8,185 nt of DNA from a bacterium (GCA_029210545.1 JARGFV010000107.1:1-8185), one strand, 5' to 3'; counted from the first letter of the stretch, positions 1 through 6,171 are shown. A program made the numbers and translations. Notes: generated by a model from the sequence alone, not told the origin.

Positions 1-102
1 TGAGGGGGGAGGATCCGCCGTCGCTCAAGCTATGGCGGGACAAGTCAGAGGTGGGGGTGAAAGTGATTTTTGAGGGGAGAGGGGGAGTAATGAAAGCAGC
101 TG

Positions 103-139
103 CTAGGAGCCTGCATGGGGTTCTCCGACAGGCTCCTAG
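103..139. repeat. Inverted repeat (11-bp arms) downstream of the HAD gene
   Basis: CTAGGAGCCTG (103-113) and CAGGCTCCTAG (129-139) are perfect reverse complements around a 15-nt loop. A few more pairs are possible outside (100-102 with 143-145) after a 3-nt bulge. The right arm is part of the repeat shared with 678-694. In RNA it would form a hairpin just past the HAD stop codon, but no U-tract follows. Confidence 0.6.
121..137 (+). repeat. 17-bp dispersed repeat, copy 1
   Basis: TTCTCCGACAGGCTCCT here matches TTCTTCGACAGGCTCCT at 678-694 at 16 of 17 positions, in the same orientation. The two copies bracket the HAD gene. A related core in inverted orientation lies in the iorB-paaK gap (about 2391-2402). 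Motifs of the type TTCGACAAGCTCAGG are common dispersed repeats in many bacterial genomes. Confidence 0.65.
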
Positions 140-171
140 GGGCAGTAGATGACCCCTTGCAGGAAGCCGCG

Positions 172-639
172 TCAACTCCTTAAAGTGGCCTTCAGCCGGT
201 CCGGATAGATCAACAGATCCAGCCCGTCATTGATATCCAGCACCACCACATCGGCCGCGCTCACCGCCTCCGGGGAGGCTCCCTCGGGGCCGATGACGGC
301 GATCCCGAGGGCGGCATCCGCCAGCATGGCGGCGTCGTTGCGTCCGTTCCCCATGGCCACAGCCCTGAGTGGCAGCCCCCGAATATATTTTCTTTTGGCC
401 TCCACCTGGTCCTGGGCGGCGATCGTATGCAGGGTCACAGGGAGATCGTGACACAGTTCTGCCGCCTTCCCGAGAGTGTCAGCGGTGAGCACGTGGATGT
501 CCAGTTTCCCGGCCAGATGGACGATCCGTTCCCTGACGCCCGCCATAAGGCCTCCATCCAGGGTCAAGGTCCCGTTAAGGTCAAGAACCAGATGCCTGAT
601 GGGAAAGCTGCCCCAGCCAGGGACCTCGATCGTCAGCAT
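172..639 (-). CDS. Small HAD-superfamily protein, soluble P-type-ATPase-like
   Basis: This 155-aa cytosolic protein has the HAD core of the 'soluble P-type ATPase' group. Motif I is DLNGTLT (D20, N22), motif II is LTADT (T52), the motif III Lys is around 82-84, and motif IV is GNGRNDA (N101, D102). The tail LDINDGLDLL resembles the end of P-type ATPase P domains. There is no cap domain and no membrane segment. D20 is the expected phospho-acceptor. Asn replaces the second Asp of DxD, so phosphatase turnover may be weak; this is inference. The ATG at 639 is chosen because GGAGAGGAGG (648-657) lies 8 nt upstream. The frame is open further, to about 723, but that extension runs through repeat DNA. 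The substrate is unknown. It is the last gene of the cluster, 385 bases after paaK, and may be transcribed separately. Confidence 0.85.
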   Translation of the reverse strand: MLTIEVPGWGSFPIRHLVLDLNGTLTLDGGLMAGVRERIVHLAGKLDIHVLTADTLGKAAELCHDLPVTLHTIAAQDQVEAKRKYIRGLPLRAVAMGNGRNDAAMLADAALGIAVIGPEGASPEAVSAADVVVLDINDGLDLLIYPDRLKATLRS

Positions 640-677
640 AACCGGAACCTCCTCTCCAACCGGCAGTCTGTGCGATG

Positions 678-694
678 TTCTTCGACAGGCTCCT
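678..694 (+). repeat. 17-bp dispersed repeat, copy 2
   Basis: This copy differs from the one at 121-137 by a single base (T for C at 682). It lies 39 bp upstream of the HAD start codon. Confidence 0.65.
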
Positions 695-718
695 CGCCCC
701 GGATCAAACAGATCAAAC

Positions 719-739
719 CACAAAGCACGAAGTACGAAG
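719..739. repeat. Heptamer array A (3 x YACRAAG)
   Basis: Three consecutive 7-bp units are visible: CACAAAG, CACGAAG and TACGAAG. It is short, but it shares the exact period of the other arrays in this window. It lies 80 bp upstream of the HAD start. Confidence 0.55.
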
Positions 740-777
740 ACACCTCTTTTACCGACTCACCTTCGCTCTCGATCAAA

Positions 778-804
778 CGGGCGGCCAGAAATCCGGACCG
801 CCCG
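778..804 (-). terminator. GC-rich hairpin, weak terminator candidate
   Basis: CGGGCGGCC (778-786) pairs with 795-804 apart from one bulged A at 797, leaving an 8-nt loop. Read on the minus strand the hairpin is followed by TTTGAT, a poor U-tract. It lies about 220 bases beyond the paaK stop and could end that transcript. It may equally be just a structured repeat. Confidence 0.3.
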
Positions 805-901
805 GCAGCGCCTTGCCCGCAGATCCCTACAATTTAGTTTCTCTGGTCGGTTAGACAGTGTCTGGGGCAACCGCTACAAGGTAATTATAACAGGTTCATC
901 A

Positions 902-929
902 TCTCAAATCTCAAATCTCAGATCTCAAA
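902..929. repeat. Heptamer array B (4 x TCTCAAA)
   Basis: Four units, TCTCAAA, TCTCAAA, TCTCAGA and TCTCAAA, run head to tail. The array is the left arm of a large inverted repeat with 989-1016. Confidence 0.8.
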
Positions 930-988
930 AAGATCGACCAGAACCCAAAAGCCGGAACAAATAGACACAAATCCGGATTGTTCTCTTC

Positions 989-1016
989 TGAGATATGAGA
1001 TTTGAGATCTGAGATT
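989..1016. repeat. Heptamer array B' (4 x TGAGATN), inverted partner of B
   Basis: The units are TGAGATA, TGAGATT, TGAGATC and TGAGATT, the reverse complement of the array B unit. Segments 901-926 and 990-1015 match as an inverted repeat at 24 of 26 positions around a 63-nt spacer. It starts 9 bases past the last base of the paaK stop codon on the minus strand. A second small hairpin (1021-1028 with 1038-1045, CGCGTCAT arms) straddles that stop codon. Confidence 0.8.
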
Positions 1017-1024
1017 TTTTCGCG

Positions 1025-2290
1025 TCATCTCTTGTCAATGACGCGAACTGCCTTCCCCGGAGGCCTTTCGATACTGCCAATGGCGACCAGCTTCAGGTCG
1101 GACCCGAAAGCGAGGAAATCCTTCAGGATCCGTCCCAGCCTGTCAGCGAGAGCCGTGTCCCCGGGGTTCCGGACCTCGACCGTAATCTCCAGGTGGTCGG
1201 CGCCGGCGACCCGGTCGATAACCAGCAGGTAGTCGTTTCCCACCCCGGGCTCCTTCAAAAGGAGGGACTCGATCTGCTGGGGATAGAAGTTCACCCCCTT
1301 GACCTTGATCATGTCGTCGTTTCGCCCAGTGATGCGGGCGATGCGCAGGTGGGTCCTTCCGCAATCGCACCTGTCCCGGGACACGACGGAGGTGATGTCA
1401 CGCGTCCGGAACCGGATAAGCGGCAGGCCTTCCCGGGTCAGGGTGGTCACCACCATCTCACCTGTTTCCCCGTCAGGCAGGACCGTCCCGGTGTCCGGAT
1501 CGGTGATCTCGACCAGATAGTGATCCTCCCACACGTGAACCCCGGCTCTGGCGGCGCAGTCGATCCCCATCCCGACACCGCCGGTCTCGGTCATGCCGAT
1601 GATGTCGTAGGTGACGATCCCCATCTCTTCCTCGATACGCTCTCTCATCTCGTCACTCCACACCTCTGCGCCGAAGATCCCCACCTTGAGGCTGTTGTCC
1701 CGCCAGTCGAACCCCTGCTCCCTTGCCACCTCCATGAGCCGCAGCGGATAGGAGGCGATGGCCGTGAGACAGGTTGTCCCGAGATCCGCGATAAACTGGA
1801 GCTGCAGGGCGGTCCTGCCGGCCCCGATGGGAACGATGAACGAACCTAAACGGCTGGCCCCGTAATGGAACCCGAACCCGCCGTTGAAAAGCCCGAAGGA
1901 GGGGGTGATCTGGACGACGTCCTCAGACCCGACACCGGCCGCGGCAAAGCACCTGGCCATGATCTCCCCCCACTGATCGACATCCTGCCGCGTATAAGGG
2001 TTGAGGATGGGGGTTCCGGTAGTCCCCGAACTCATGTGAAAGCGCGCAAACTCCCTTTTCGGGGCGCAGGTCAGGGCAAAGGGGTAGGCGTCGCGCAGGT
2101 CGTCCTTGGTCATGAAGGGCAGCTTCGCCACATCATCCACAGAACCGATCTCCTCCGGGTCCACCCTCCCGATCATCCCGTGATAGCCAGGGTTGTGATC
2201 ACGTATCCGTGTCAGGGTCAACCGGAGTTTTTCCAGTTGAAGGTGGACAAGCTGCTCCCGGTCCATGCTCTCTTTTTCAGGCTGATACAT
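1025..2290 (-). CDS. paaK: Phenylacetate-CoA ligase (AMP-forming)
   Basis: This 421-aa adenylate-forming enzyme would make arylacetyl-CoA from an arylacetate, ATP and CoA in the cytosol. The ATP-binding loop SSGTTGTP is at residues 87-94. Later come GAEVWSDEM, the YDIIGMTETGG adenine-site motif, PLIRFRTRD, and the PaaK-type hinge and C-terminal domain with ITGRNDDMIKVKGVNFYP. Length is normal for the family. The ATG at 2290 is preferred because AGGAG (2296-2300) lies 5 nt upstream and the N-terminus (YQPE...MDREQL) fits the family pattern. The frame is open to 2338, but the extra 16 residues are encoded by a heptamer repeat. It lies 176 bases behind iorB in the same direction. IorAB yields arylacetyl-CoA directly, so PaaK probably handles free phenylacetate or (hydroxy)phenyl- or indole-acetate; the exact substrate is not readable. 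Confidence 0.93.
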   Translation of the reverse strand: MYQPEKESMDREQLVHLQLEKLRLTLTRIRDHNPGYHGMIGRVDPEEIGSVDDVAKLPFMTKDDLRDAYPFALTCAPKREFARFHMSSGTTGTPILNPYTRQDVDQWGEIMARCFAAAGVGSEDVVQITPSFGLFNGGFGFHYGASRLGSFIVPIGAGRTALQLQFIADLGTTCLTAIASYPLRLMEVAREQGFDWRDNSLKVGIFGAEVWSDEMRERIEEEMGIVTYDIIGMTETGGVGMGIDCAARAGVHVWEDHYLVEITDPDTGTVLPDGETGEMVVTTLTREGLPLIRFRTRDITSVVSRDRCDCGRTHLRIARITGRNDDMIKVKGVNFYPQQIESLLLKEPGVGNDYLLVIDRVAGADHLEITVEVRNPGDTALADRLGRILKDFLAFGSDLKLVAIGSIERPPGKAVRVIDKR

Positions 2291-2312
2291 CCCGGCTCCT
2301 AATTGGTAATAA

Positions 2313-2333
2313 TTTGGGTTTTGGGTCTTGGGT
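2313..2333. repeat. Heptamer array C (3 x YTTGGGT)
   Basis: The units are TTTGGGT, TTTGGGT and CTTGGGT. On the minus strand they read ACCCAAA-type and produce the spurious N-terminal extension of the paaK frame. Confidence 0.7.
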
Positions 2334-2386
2334 TTCAAGGCACATGCCTGCGTTTATCCCCCGGACTATTTGCCTTTCTCCGTCTA

Positions 2387-2405
2387 CCCTGAGCTTGTCG
2401 AAGGG
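2387..2405. repeat. Dispersed repeat with GAGCTTGTCGAAGGG core
   Basis: This 19-bp segment is flanked by short complementary ends (CCCT and AGGG). Its reverse complement contains TTCGACAAGCTC, which differs by one base from TTCGACAGGCTC at 681-692. This motif type is scattered in many bacterial genomes, and its role is unclear. Confidence 0.5.
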
Positions 2406-2466
2406 TGAACTCTGTGGTGAACGCTCTTCAGGGTTTATTTGGCAGACGCCTGCGGTTCCCCCAAGT

Positions 2467-3033
2467 TCAGATCTTCTCCAGGTCATCTGCGGTTCCCAGG
2501 CCTTTCCGGAAGACCTCAAGGTTTTTTTCCACCGCCTTCGGGGGGCCGCTTTTCACGATGGCCTCCTCGATGGATGCCGCCTTGAGGGGAAAACCTTTCA
2601 CCAACGCCACGGCCCCCCCAAGGAGAGCCAGGTTGACCGATCTCGCATTTCCGCAGTCACGGGCGATACCGTCGGCATCCACAAGGAACACTTTTTGTCC
2701 CTTCCCGGCGGGCAGCGGCGTTTCGGTACCGGCATCGTTGACGAGGATCGAGCCCTCTGCCGACAACAGGGGCCGTGCCAGGGATGTTTCGGCAGGGTGC
2801 AGGACCATGAGCAGATCGCCCGAGCCCATGCGAAACAGGGGGCCGTATACGTCTCCGATGCGCACGAAGCACTGGACCGACCCCCCGCGCATGGCCATTC
2901 CGTGGGTCTCGGTGGTCCTCACCCCCAGCCCCTGCCCAAGAGCGGCAAGCCCCATGACGCGGGAGAGGAAGATAACTCCCTGGCCTCCTCTGCCGGCCAG
3001 CACGATATCATAGGTCGTCAGCCGCCGGCTCAC
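2467..3033 (-). CDS. iorB: Indolepyruvate:ferredoxin oxidoreductase, beta subunit
   Basis: This 188-aa protein is the small (gamma-type 2-oxoacid oxidoreductase) subunit that pairs with IorA to oxidise arylpyruvates to arylacetyl-CoA, CO2 and reduced ferredoxin. The N-terminal glycine-rich motif GRGGQG lies at about residues 14-19. THGMAMRGG at about 43-51 is the family signature that follows it. Length fits IorB (about 190 aa). The start is GTG at 3033, overlapping the iorA stop as GTGA (3030-3033), with GGGGGAGG (3040-3047) 6 nt upstream. This arrangement points to translational coupling and equal dosage of the two subunits. No cofactor-binding cysteine cluster is present, as expected for this subunit. 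Confidence 0.93.
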   Translation of the reverse strand: MSRRLTTYDIVLAGRGGQGVIFLSRVMGLAALGQGLGVRTTETHGMAMRGGSVQCFVRIGDVYGPLFRMGSGDLLMVLHPAETSLARPLLSAEGSILVNDAGTETPLPAGKGQKVFLVDADGIARDCGNARSVNLALLGGAVALVKGFPLKAASIEEAIVKSGPPKAVEKNLEVFRKGLGTADDLEKI

Positions 3034-4976
3034 CTTTCGCCTCCCCCTTCACGTTCACCTTCCTTTACGACGATCGCCCCCCGGGGACACACGTGAACGC
3101 AGACCCCGCATCCCGGGCACAGTTCCTCCACGATGGTGAACTCCCCGTCGTCGGCCCTGATGGCCCGGCATCCGAAACGGTCCGTACAGATGCCGCAGGC
3201 GTTGCATACCTGCCGGTCGATGACGGGCACGGGCCCCTGGCGCTCCCTCAGGTTAAGGACGCAGGGGGAACGGCTGATGACCACGGCCATCTGGCCCTTC
3301 GAAGCAGCCAAAGCCGCCTCTTTGAGGGACCCCGTTAACGCTTCATAATCCAGGGAATCGGTGATCCACAGCTTCGTGACCCCGCACCCCCTCACCACAT
3401 CTTCCAGGGGCACCTTGTTGCCGGGTGTTCCTGACAGGAGGACACCCGACCCTGGAGTAGGCTGACACCCGGTCATGGCGGTCGTACCGTTGTCCACGAT
3501 CAGGAGCACGAAGGCCGCCCCCTGCTGAACGGCATTGACGAGGGCAGGGATACCGGCGTGGTAAAAGGTGGAATCGCCGATGACGGCCGCGATGGGCTGC
3601 CGGCTGCCGGGCGACTGCCGGTAAGCCCAGTAGAAACCGGCAGCCTGGGAGATCGAGGCCCCCATGCACAGGACCGTATCCACCACCCCGAGTTCGATGC
3701 CCAGGGTGTAGCAGCCGATGTCACCGGTATAGATGGCCCCTGGCATCGCCTTCTTCAGGGCCCAGAAAGAGGACCGGTGGGGGCACCCGGCGCATAGCGT
3801 GGGCGGGCTGGGTGACGTCGTCTCCCCTTCTCCTTCAGGAAACGGTTCCGCTTCCCGCACCTCTGCACTGTGAACCGTGCACTGTGAACCGTGAACCGTG
3901 AGAAAGCTGTTCAAAGCTTTCTCAACCACATCCGGTGTGATCTCCCCCTCCGAGGGGACCAGGCCGTCCAGCCTCCCGGAGACATCCAGGCGTTGCCGGA
4001 CCAGCATCTCCATGAAAGGGGACGTTTCCTCGAGAACGAGGATCCGCCCGTACCTGCCAAGGGACTCGATGATCTGTCCTTCGGAAAGAGGCCACGGGCA
4101 TCCGGCCACGAAAAGGGGCACCTCGTCAGCCATCCCCCTGTCGGTCAGAGCGTCCATGGCGTAGGCGGCGGCGACGCCCGAAGCGAGGATGGCAAAGTCG
4201 GCCGGGCCGTTCTCCCCGCGCCAGAAACCGTTCATTTTCGTGACAAGGGGGTCGGATCGCATCTGCCCGAGCTTGCGGTTGAGCTCCCTGTGGAGCGTAA
4301 AGCGGTGTTTTGGCGTCGCCGCCCACCGGTCCGTGTCCTTGATAAACAAGGGCTCCGGACCCTCGAACCGGCGTGTGACCGGCCCGACCGGGCCGCGGGA
4401 GTGACAGATCCTGAGTACCGGCCTCAGGATCACGGGAACCTGGTATTTTTCCGAGATATCGTAGGCCTGGTGGACCATCTCCCTCGCCTGCTCCCCGGTG
4501 GCGGGGTCCAGAACCGGCACACCCGCAGCCATGGCGATGAGGCGCGTGTCCTGTTCGGTCTGGGAGCTGTGGGGGCCGGGATCGTCGGCGACGATGACGA
4601 CCATCCCTCCGGCGACACCGGTGTAGGCGAGGCTCATGAGGGGATCGAGGGCCACGTTGAGACCCACCTGTTTCATGACCGCGGCGCTTCGAAGGCCCGC
4701 ATAGGAAGCGGCCGCGGCCACCTCCAGCGCTATCTTCTCGTTGACCGACCACTCGGTGTGAAGGTTGCCCGCTTCATAAGCCGCCAGGGATTCAAGGATC
4801 TCGGTGGAGGGAGTGCCGGGGTAGGCCGCCGCCACCCGGCAGCCGGCCTCGTAAAGCCCCTGGGCCATGGCCTCGTTACCCAGGAGGAGGCGGGTACCGC
4901 CTCCCCCCGGGGTCCCTGTTGAATTATCGGCAGGGATATCGGCCGGGATGTCAGGGGACAATCTCCCAGCCTCCAT
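3030..4976 (-). CDS. iorA: Indolepyruvate:ferredoxin oxidoreductase, alpha subunit
   Basis: This 648-aa fused subunit carries the thiamine diphosphate (TPP) active site and two Fe-S clusters. The N-terminal pyrimidine-binding domain includes GNEAMAQGLYEAG and AAYPGTPSTEI, followed by a transketolase C-like middle domain. The TPP domain has CAGCPH (395-400), GDS (467-469) and DN (495-496). The C-terminal ferredoxin domain has Cys 591, 594, 597 and 603 (last spacing five residues, then Arg rather than Pro) and Cys 620, 623, 626 and 630 (classic CxxCxxCxxxCP). A 7-bp tandem array encodes residues about 360-371 in the linker before the TPP domain. The ATG at 4976 overlaps the upstream gene by 26 bp but has no well-placed Shine-Dalgarno. 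A TTG at 4961 (643 aa) has GGAGG (4970-4974) 8 nt upstream and may be the real start. The protein is cytosolic and oxygen-sensitive. Its role is fermentation or degradation of aromatic amino acids. Confidence 0.95.
   Translation of the reverse strand: MEAGRLSPDIPADIPADNSTGTPGGGGTRLLLGNEAMAQGLYEAGCRVAAAYPGTPSTEILESLAAYEAGNLHTEWSVNEKIALEVAAAASYAGLRSAAVMKQVGLNVALDPLMSLAYTGVAGGMVVIVADDPGPHSSQTEQDTRLIAMAAGVPVLDPATGEQAREMVHQAYDISEKYQVPVILRPVLRICHSRGPVGPVTRRFEGPEPLFIKDTDRWAATPKHRFTLHRELNRKLGQMRSDPLVTKMNGFWRGENGPADFAILASGVAAAYAMDALTDRGMADEVPLFVAGCPWPLSEGQIIESLGRYGRILVLEETSPFMEMLVRQRLDVSGRLDGLVPSEGEITPDVVEKALNSFLTVHGSQCTVHSAEVREAEPFPEGEGETTSPSPPTLCAGCPHRSSFWALKKAMPGAIYTGDIGCYTLGIELGVVDTVLCMGASISQAAGFYWAYRQSPGSRQPIAAVIGDSTFYHAGIPALVNAVQQGAAFVLLIVDNGTTAMTGCQPTPGSGVLLSGTPGNKVPLEDVVRGCGVTKLWITDSLDYEALTGSLKEAALAASKGQMAVVISRSPCVLNLRERQGPVPVIDRQVCNACGICTDRFGCRAIRADDGEFTIVEELCPGCGVCVHVCPRGAIVVKEGEREGGGER
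3864..3898. repeat. Heptamer array D (5 units) inside iorA
   Basis: The units TGCACTG, TGAACCG, TGCACTG, TGAACCG and TGAACCG make 35 bp without interruption. On the coding strand the array gives the sequence around TVHGSQCTVHS. It lies in the linker between the middle and TPP domains of IorA. Gain or loss of one or two units would shift the iorA frame; three units (21 bp) would keep it. Confidence 0.85.
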
Positions 4977-6096
4977 CCTTGACCCTGACCATTACGAGGG
5001 AATCCTTGGTCAGGCCGTTGTGATCTTCAGGGGACATGTTGAAGGTCCCGTTGATCCCCACGTACCCTTGTGTCTTCTCGATGGCGTCACGGATGCCGGC
5101 CCGGTCGGCGCCGGCGGCGGCGAGAGCCATTTCAATGAGTTTCAGGGCATCGTAGGCATAACCGGTGTGGGTGCTCACGGGCCCGTACTTTTTCTCGTAC
5201 CTCGTTTTCACATCCATGAGGAACGCTTTCGCTGCATCGGAGTCGGCGAGTTTGTCCGCCACGATGAAGCTGCTGGCGGGCATCATGACCCCCTCGGCGG
5301 CCTCGCCGGCCTGCTCGATGAACTTGGGATCGGCCACCCCGTGGCTCATGAAGATGGGGATCTTGACGTCAAGCTGTTTCGCGTTCTTGGTGATGATGGC
5401 GGGAGCCGGTCCGATGCCCCACACAACGATGGCCTGTGCGTCCTTGCCCTTGAGGACGGTGAGCTGGGAGGACATGTCCGTGTCCCTGTCGCCGTAGCGC
5501 TCGTCGGCGACGATCTCGAAGCCGAGGGCTTCCGCCTGGCCCTGGAGGCCCTTGCGCCCGCTGTCCCCGAATCCGCTTGAAGAGGACAGGATGGCGACCT
5601 TTTTAATCCCCTCCCTGGTGAAATAGTCGTAGAGCCGCTCGACGGCCATCGTGTCTGTCTGAGGAGTCTTGAAAACCCATTTTTTAACCGGGACGACCAC
5701 CGGGGACCCGCCCACGCACGCCACCATGGGGACCTCGCTGTCCTGGATGAACTTGATGGACGCCATGGCCGTACCTGTGCTGGTGGGCCCTATGATGGCC
5801 AGGACCTTGTCCTTCTCGATGAGCCGCCGGATGACGGTGACCGCCTGGGTAGGATCCGACTGGGTGTCGTAGGTGATCATTTCGATCTTTTTCCCGTTAA
5901 CGCCACCAGCGGAGTTGATCTCCTCGAGGAGCATCTCGGCGATCTTGGCTGACGGGTCCCCGATGACGGCCGCGGGCCCCGTGAGGGCGAAGGCCGCCCC
6001 GATCTTGTAGGTGTCCGCAGCGTGGGCAGTCAGCTGACCGGCAAGCAGGAAAGCCGCCGCGACAAACAGTACCGCAAACCTCTTTTTCCCCTTCAT
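4951..6096 (-). CDS. ABC-type amino-acid substrate-binding protein (LivJ-like)
   Basis: This 381-aa periplasmic binding protein of the leucine/branched-chain family (type 1 fold) would capture an amino acid or related acid outside the inner membrane. A Sec signal peptide is clear: basic KGKKR, a hydrophobic stretch from about residue 7 to 20, and likely cleavage after AHA (residues 24-26). The mature part begins DTYKIGAAFALTGP, typical of the family, and continues with FVMSHG- and GYAYDALK-like segments. The ATG at 6096 is preferred, with AAGGAG (6103-6108) 6 nt upstream; an in-frame GTG at 6114 lies upstream of that site. It is the first gene of the cluster and overlaps iorA. No permease or ATPase genes follow, so it must use a transporter encoded elsewhere or act as a sensor. 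The neighbours suggest an aromatic amino acid or arylacid ligand, which is inference. Confidence 0.9.
   Translation of the reverse strand: MKGKKRFAVLFVAAAFLLAGQLTAHAADTYKIGAAFALTGPAAVIGDPSAKIAEMLLEEINSAGGVNGKKIEMITYDTQSDPTQAVTVIRRLIEKDKVLAIIGPTSTGTAMASIKFIQDSEVPMVACVGGSPVVVPVKKWVFKTPQTDTMAVERLYDYFTREGIKKVAILSSSSGFGDSGRKGLQGQAEALGFEIVADERYGDRDTDMSSQLTVLKGKDAQAIVVWGIGPAPAIITKNAKQLDVKIPIFMSHGVADPKFIEQAGEAAEGVMMPASSFIVADKLADSDAAKAFLMDVKTRYEKKYGPVSTHTGYAYDALKLIEMALAAAGADRAGIRDAIEKTQGYVGINGTFNMSPEDHNGLTKDSLVMVRVKDGGWEIVP
4970..4974 (-). promoter_or_regulatory. Ribosome-binding site favouring a TTG start for iorA
   Basis: GGAGG lies 8 nt before the in-frame TTG at 4959-4961. It is formed by the end of the annotated ATG plus the next codons, so it cannot serve that ATG. 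Using TTG would shorten the overlap with the binding-protein gene from 26 to 11 bp. Confidence 0.45.
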
Positions 6097-6155
6097 CCTG
6101 TTCTCCTTTCCCACCCTCGTTTGGTTAAGTCCGGTTATCAGATTTTCCGTATTAC

Positions 6156-6171
6156 ATCAAATCCGGTGCCA
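6156..6171 (-). promoter_or_regulatory. Candidate sigma-54 promoter for the binding protein-ior cluster
   Basis: The minus strand reads TGGCACCGGATTTGAT. Against the sigma-54 consensus TGGCAC-N5-TTGCW it has a perfect -24 element, correct spacing, and a -12 element TTGAT with one mismatch (A for C). Transcription would start near 6145, leaving a leader of about 50 nt before the ATG at 6096. This is a motif match by eye only; no enhancer-binding regulator is encoded in the window. Confidence 0.4.

Larger units (their letters stand above)
1..171. other. Non-coding left edge with dispersed repeats
   Basis: I see no gene here. The stretch lies downstream of the HAD gene. It holds a 15-bp element (10-24) whose reverse complement recurs at 6325-6339, an 11-bp hairpin (103-113 with 129-139), and one copy (121-137) of a 17-bp repeat that recurs at 678-694. 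No T-run follows the hairpin in either direction, so it is not a clear intrinsic terminator. Confidence 0.6.
640..1024. other. Gap between paaK and the HAD gene, filled with repeats
   Basis: No gene is credible here. Going up from 640 the gap contains the HAD Shine-Dalgarno (648-657), the second copy of the 17-bp repeat (678-694), a three-unit 7-bp array (719-739), a GC-rich hairpin (778-804) and an inverted pair of four-unit 7-bp arrays (902-929 and 989-1016). I saw no convincing promoter for the HAD gene. Confidence 0.6.
2291..2466. other. iorB-paaK spacer with repeats
   Basis: This 176-bp gap holds the paaK Shine-Dalgarno (2296-2300), heptamer array C (2313-2333) and a GAGCTTGTCGAAGGG-type dispersed repeat (about 2387-2405). 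An 11-mer, CTGCGGTTCCC (2450-2460), recurs at 2487-2497 inside the end of iorB. I see no terminator, so co-transcription of iorB and paaK remains possible. Confidence 0.55.

Noticed and set aside
902-1016. CRISPR-like array
   Set aside because: The units are 7 bp in direct tandem with no spacers, and the two blocks are inverted. No cas gene is present.
1021-1045. Intrinsic terminator of paaK at the stop-codon hairpin
   Set aside because: CGCGTCAT arms form a stem over the stop codon, but on the minus strand the run after it is A, not T.
1193-1849. Plus-strand 218-codon open frame opposite paaK
   Set aside because: It lies entirely within the well-supported paaK gene on the other strand. The translation is rich in His, Gly, Pro and Asp with no recognisable domain, as expected of an antisense shadow in GC-rich DNA.
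2209-3096. Plus-strand 295-codon open frame crossing iorB
   Set aside because: It spans the end of paaK, a repeat-filled gap and all of iorB on the opposite strand. No domain is visible.
3891-4922. Plus-strand 343-codon open frame opposite iorA
   Set aside because: It is antisense to conserved IorA domains. Its start falls in the heptamer array, and its product is low-complexity with no family motif.
4867-5580. Plus-strand 237-codon open frame opposite the binding-protein gene
   Set aside because: It is a shadow of the binding protein and the iorA start; its His/Gly/Val/Asp-rich text has no motif.
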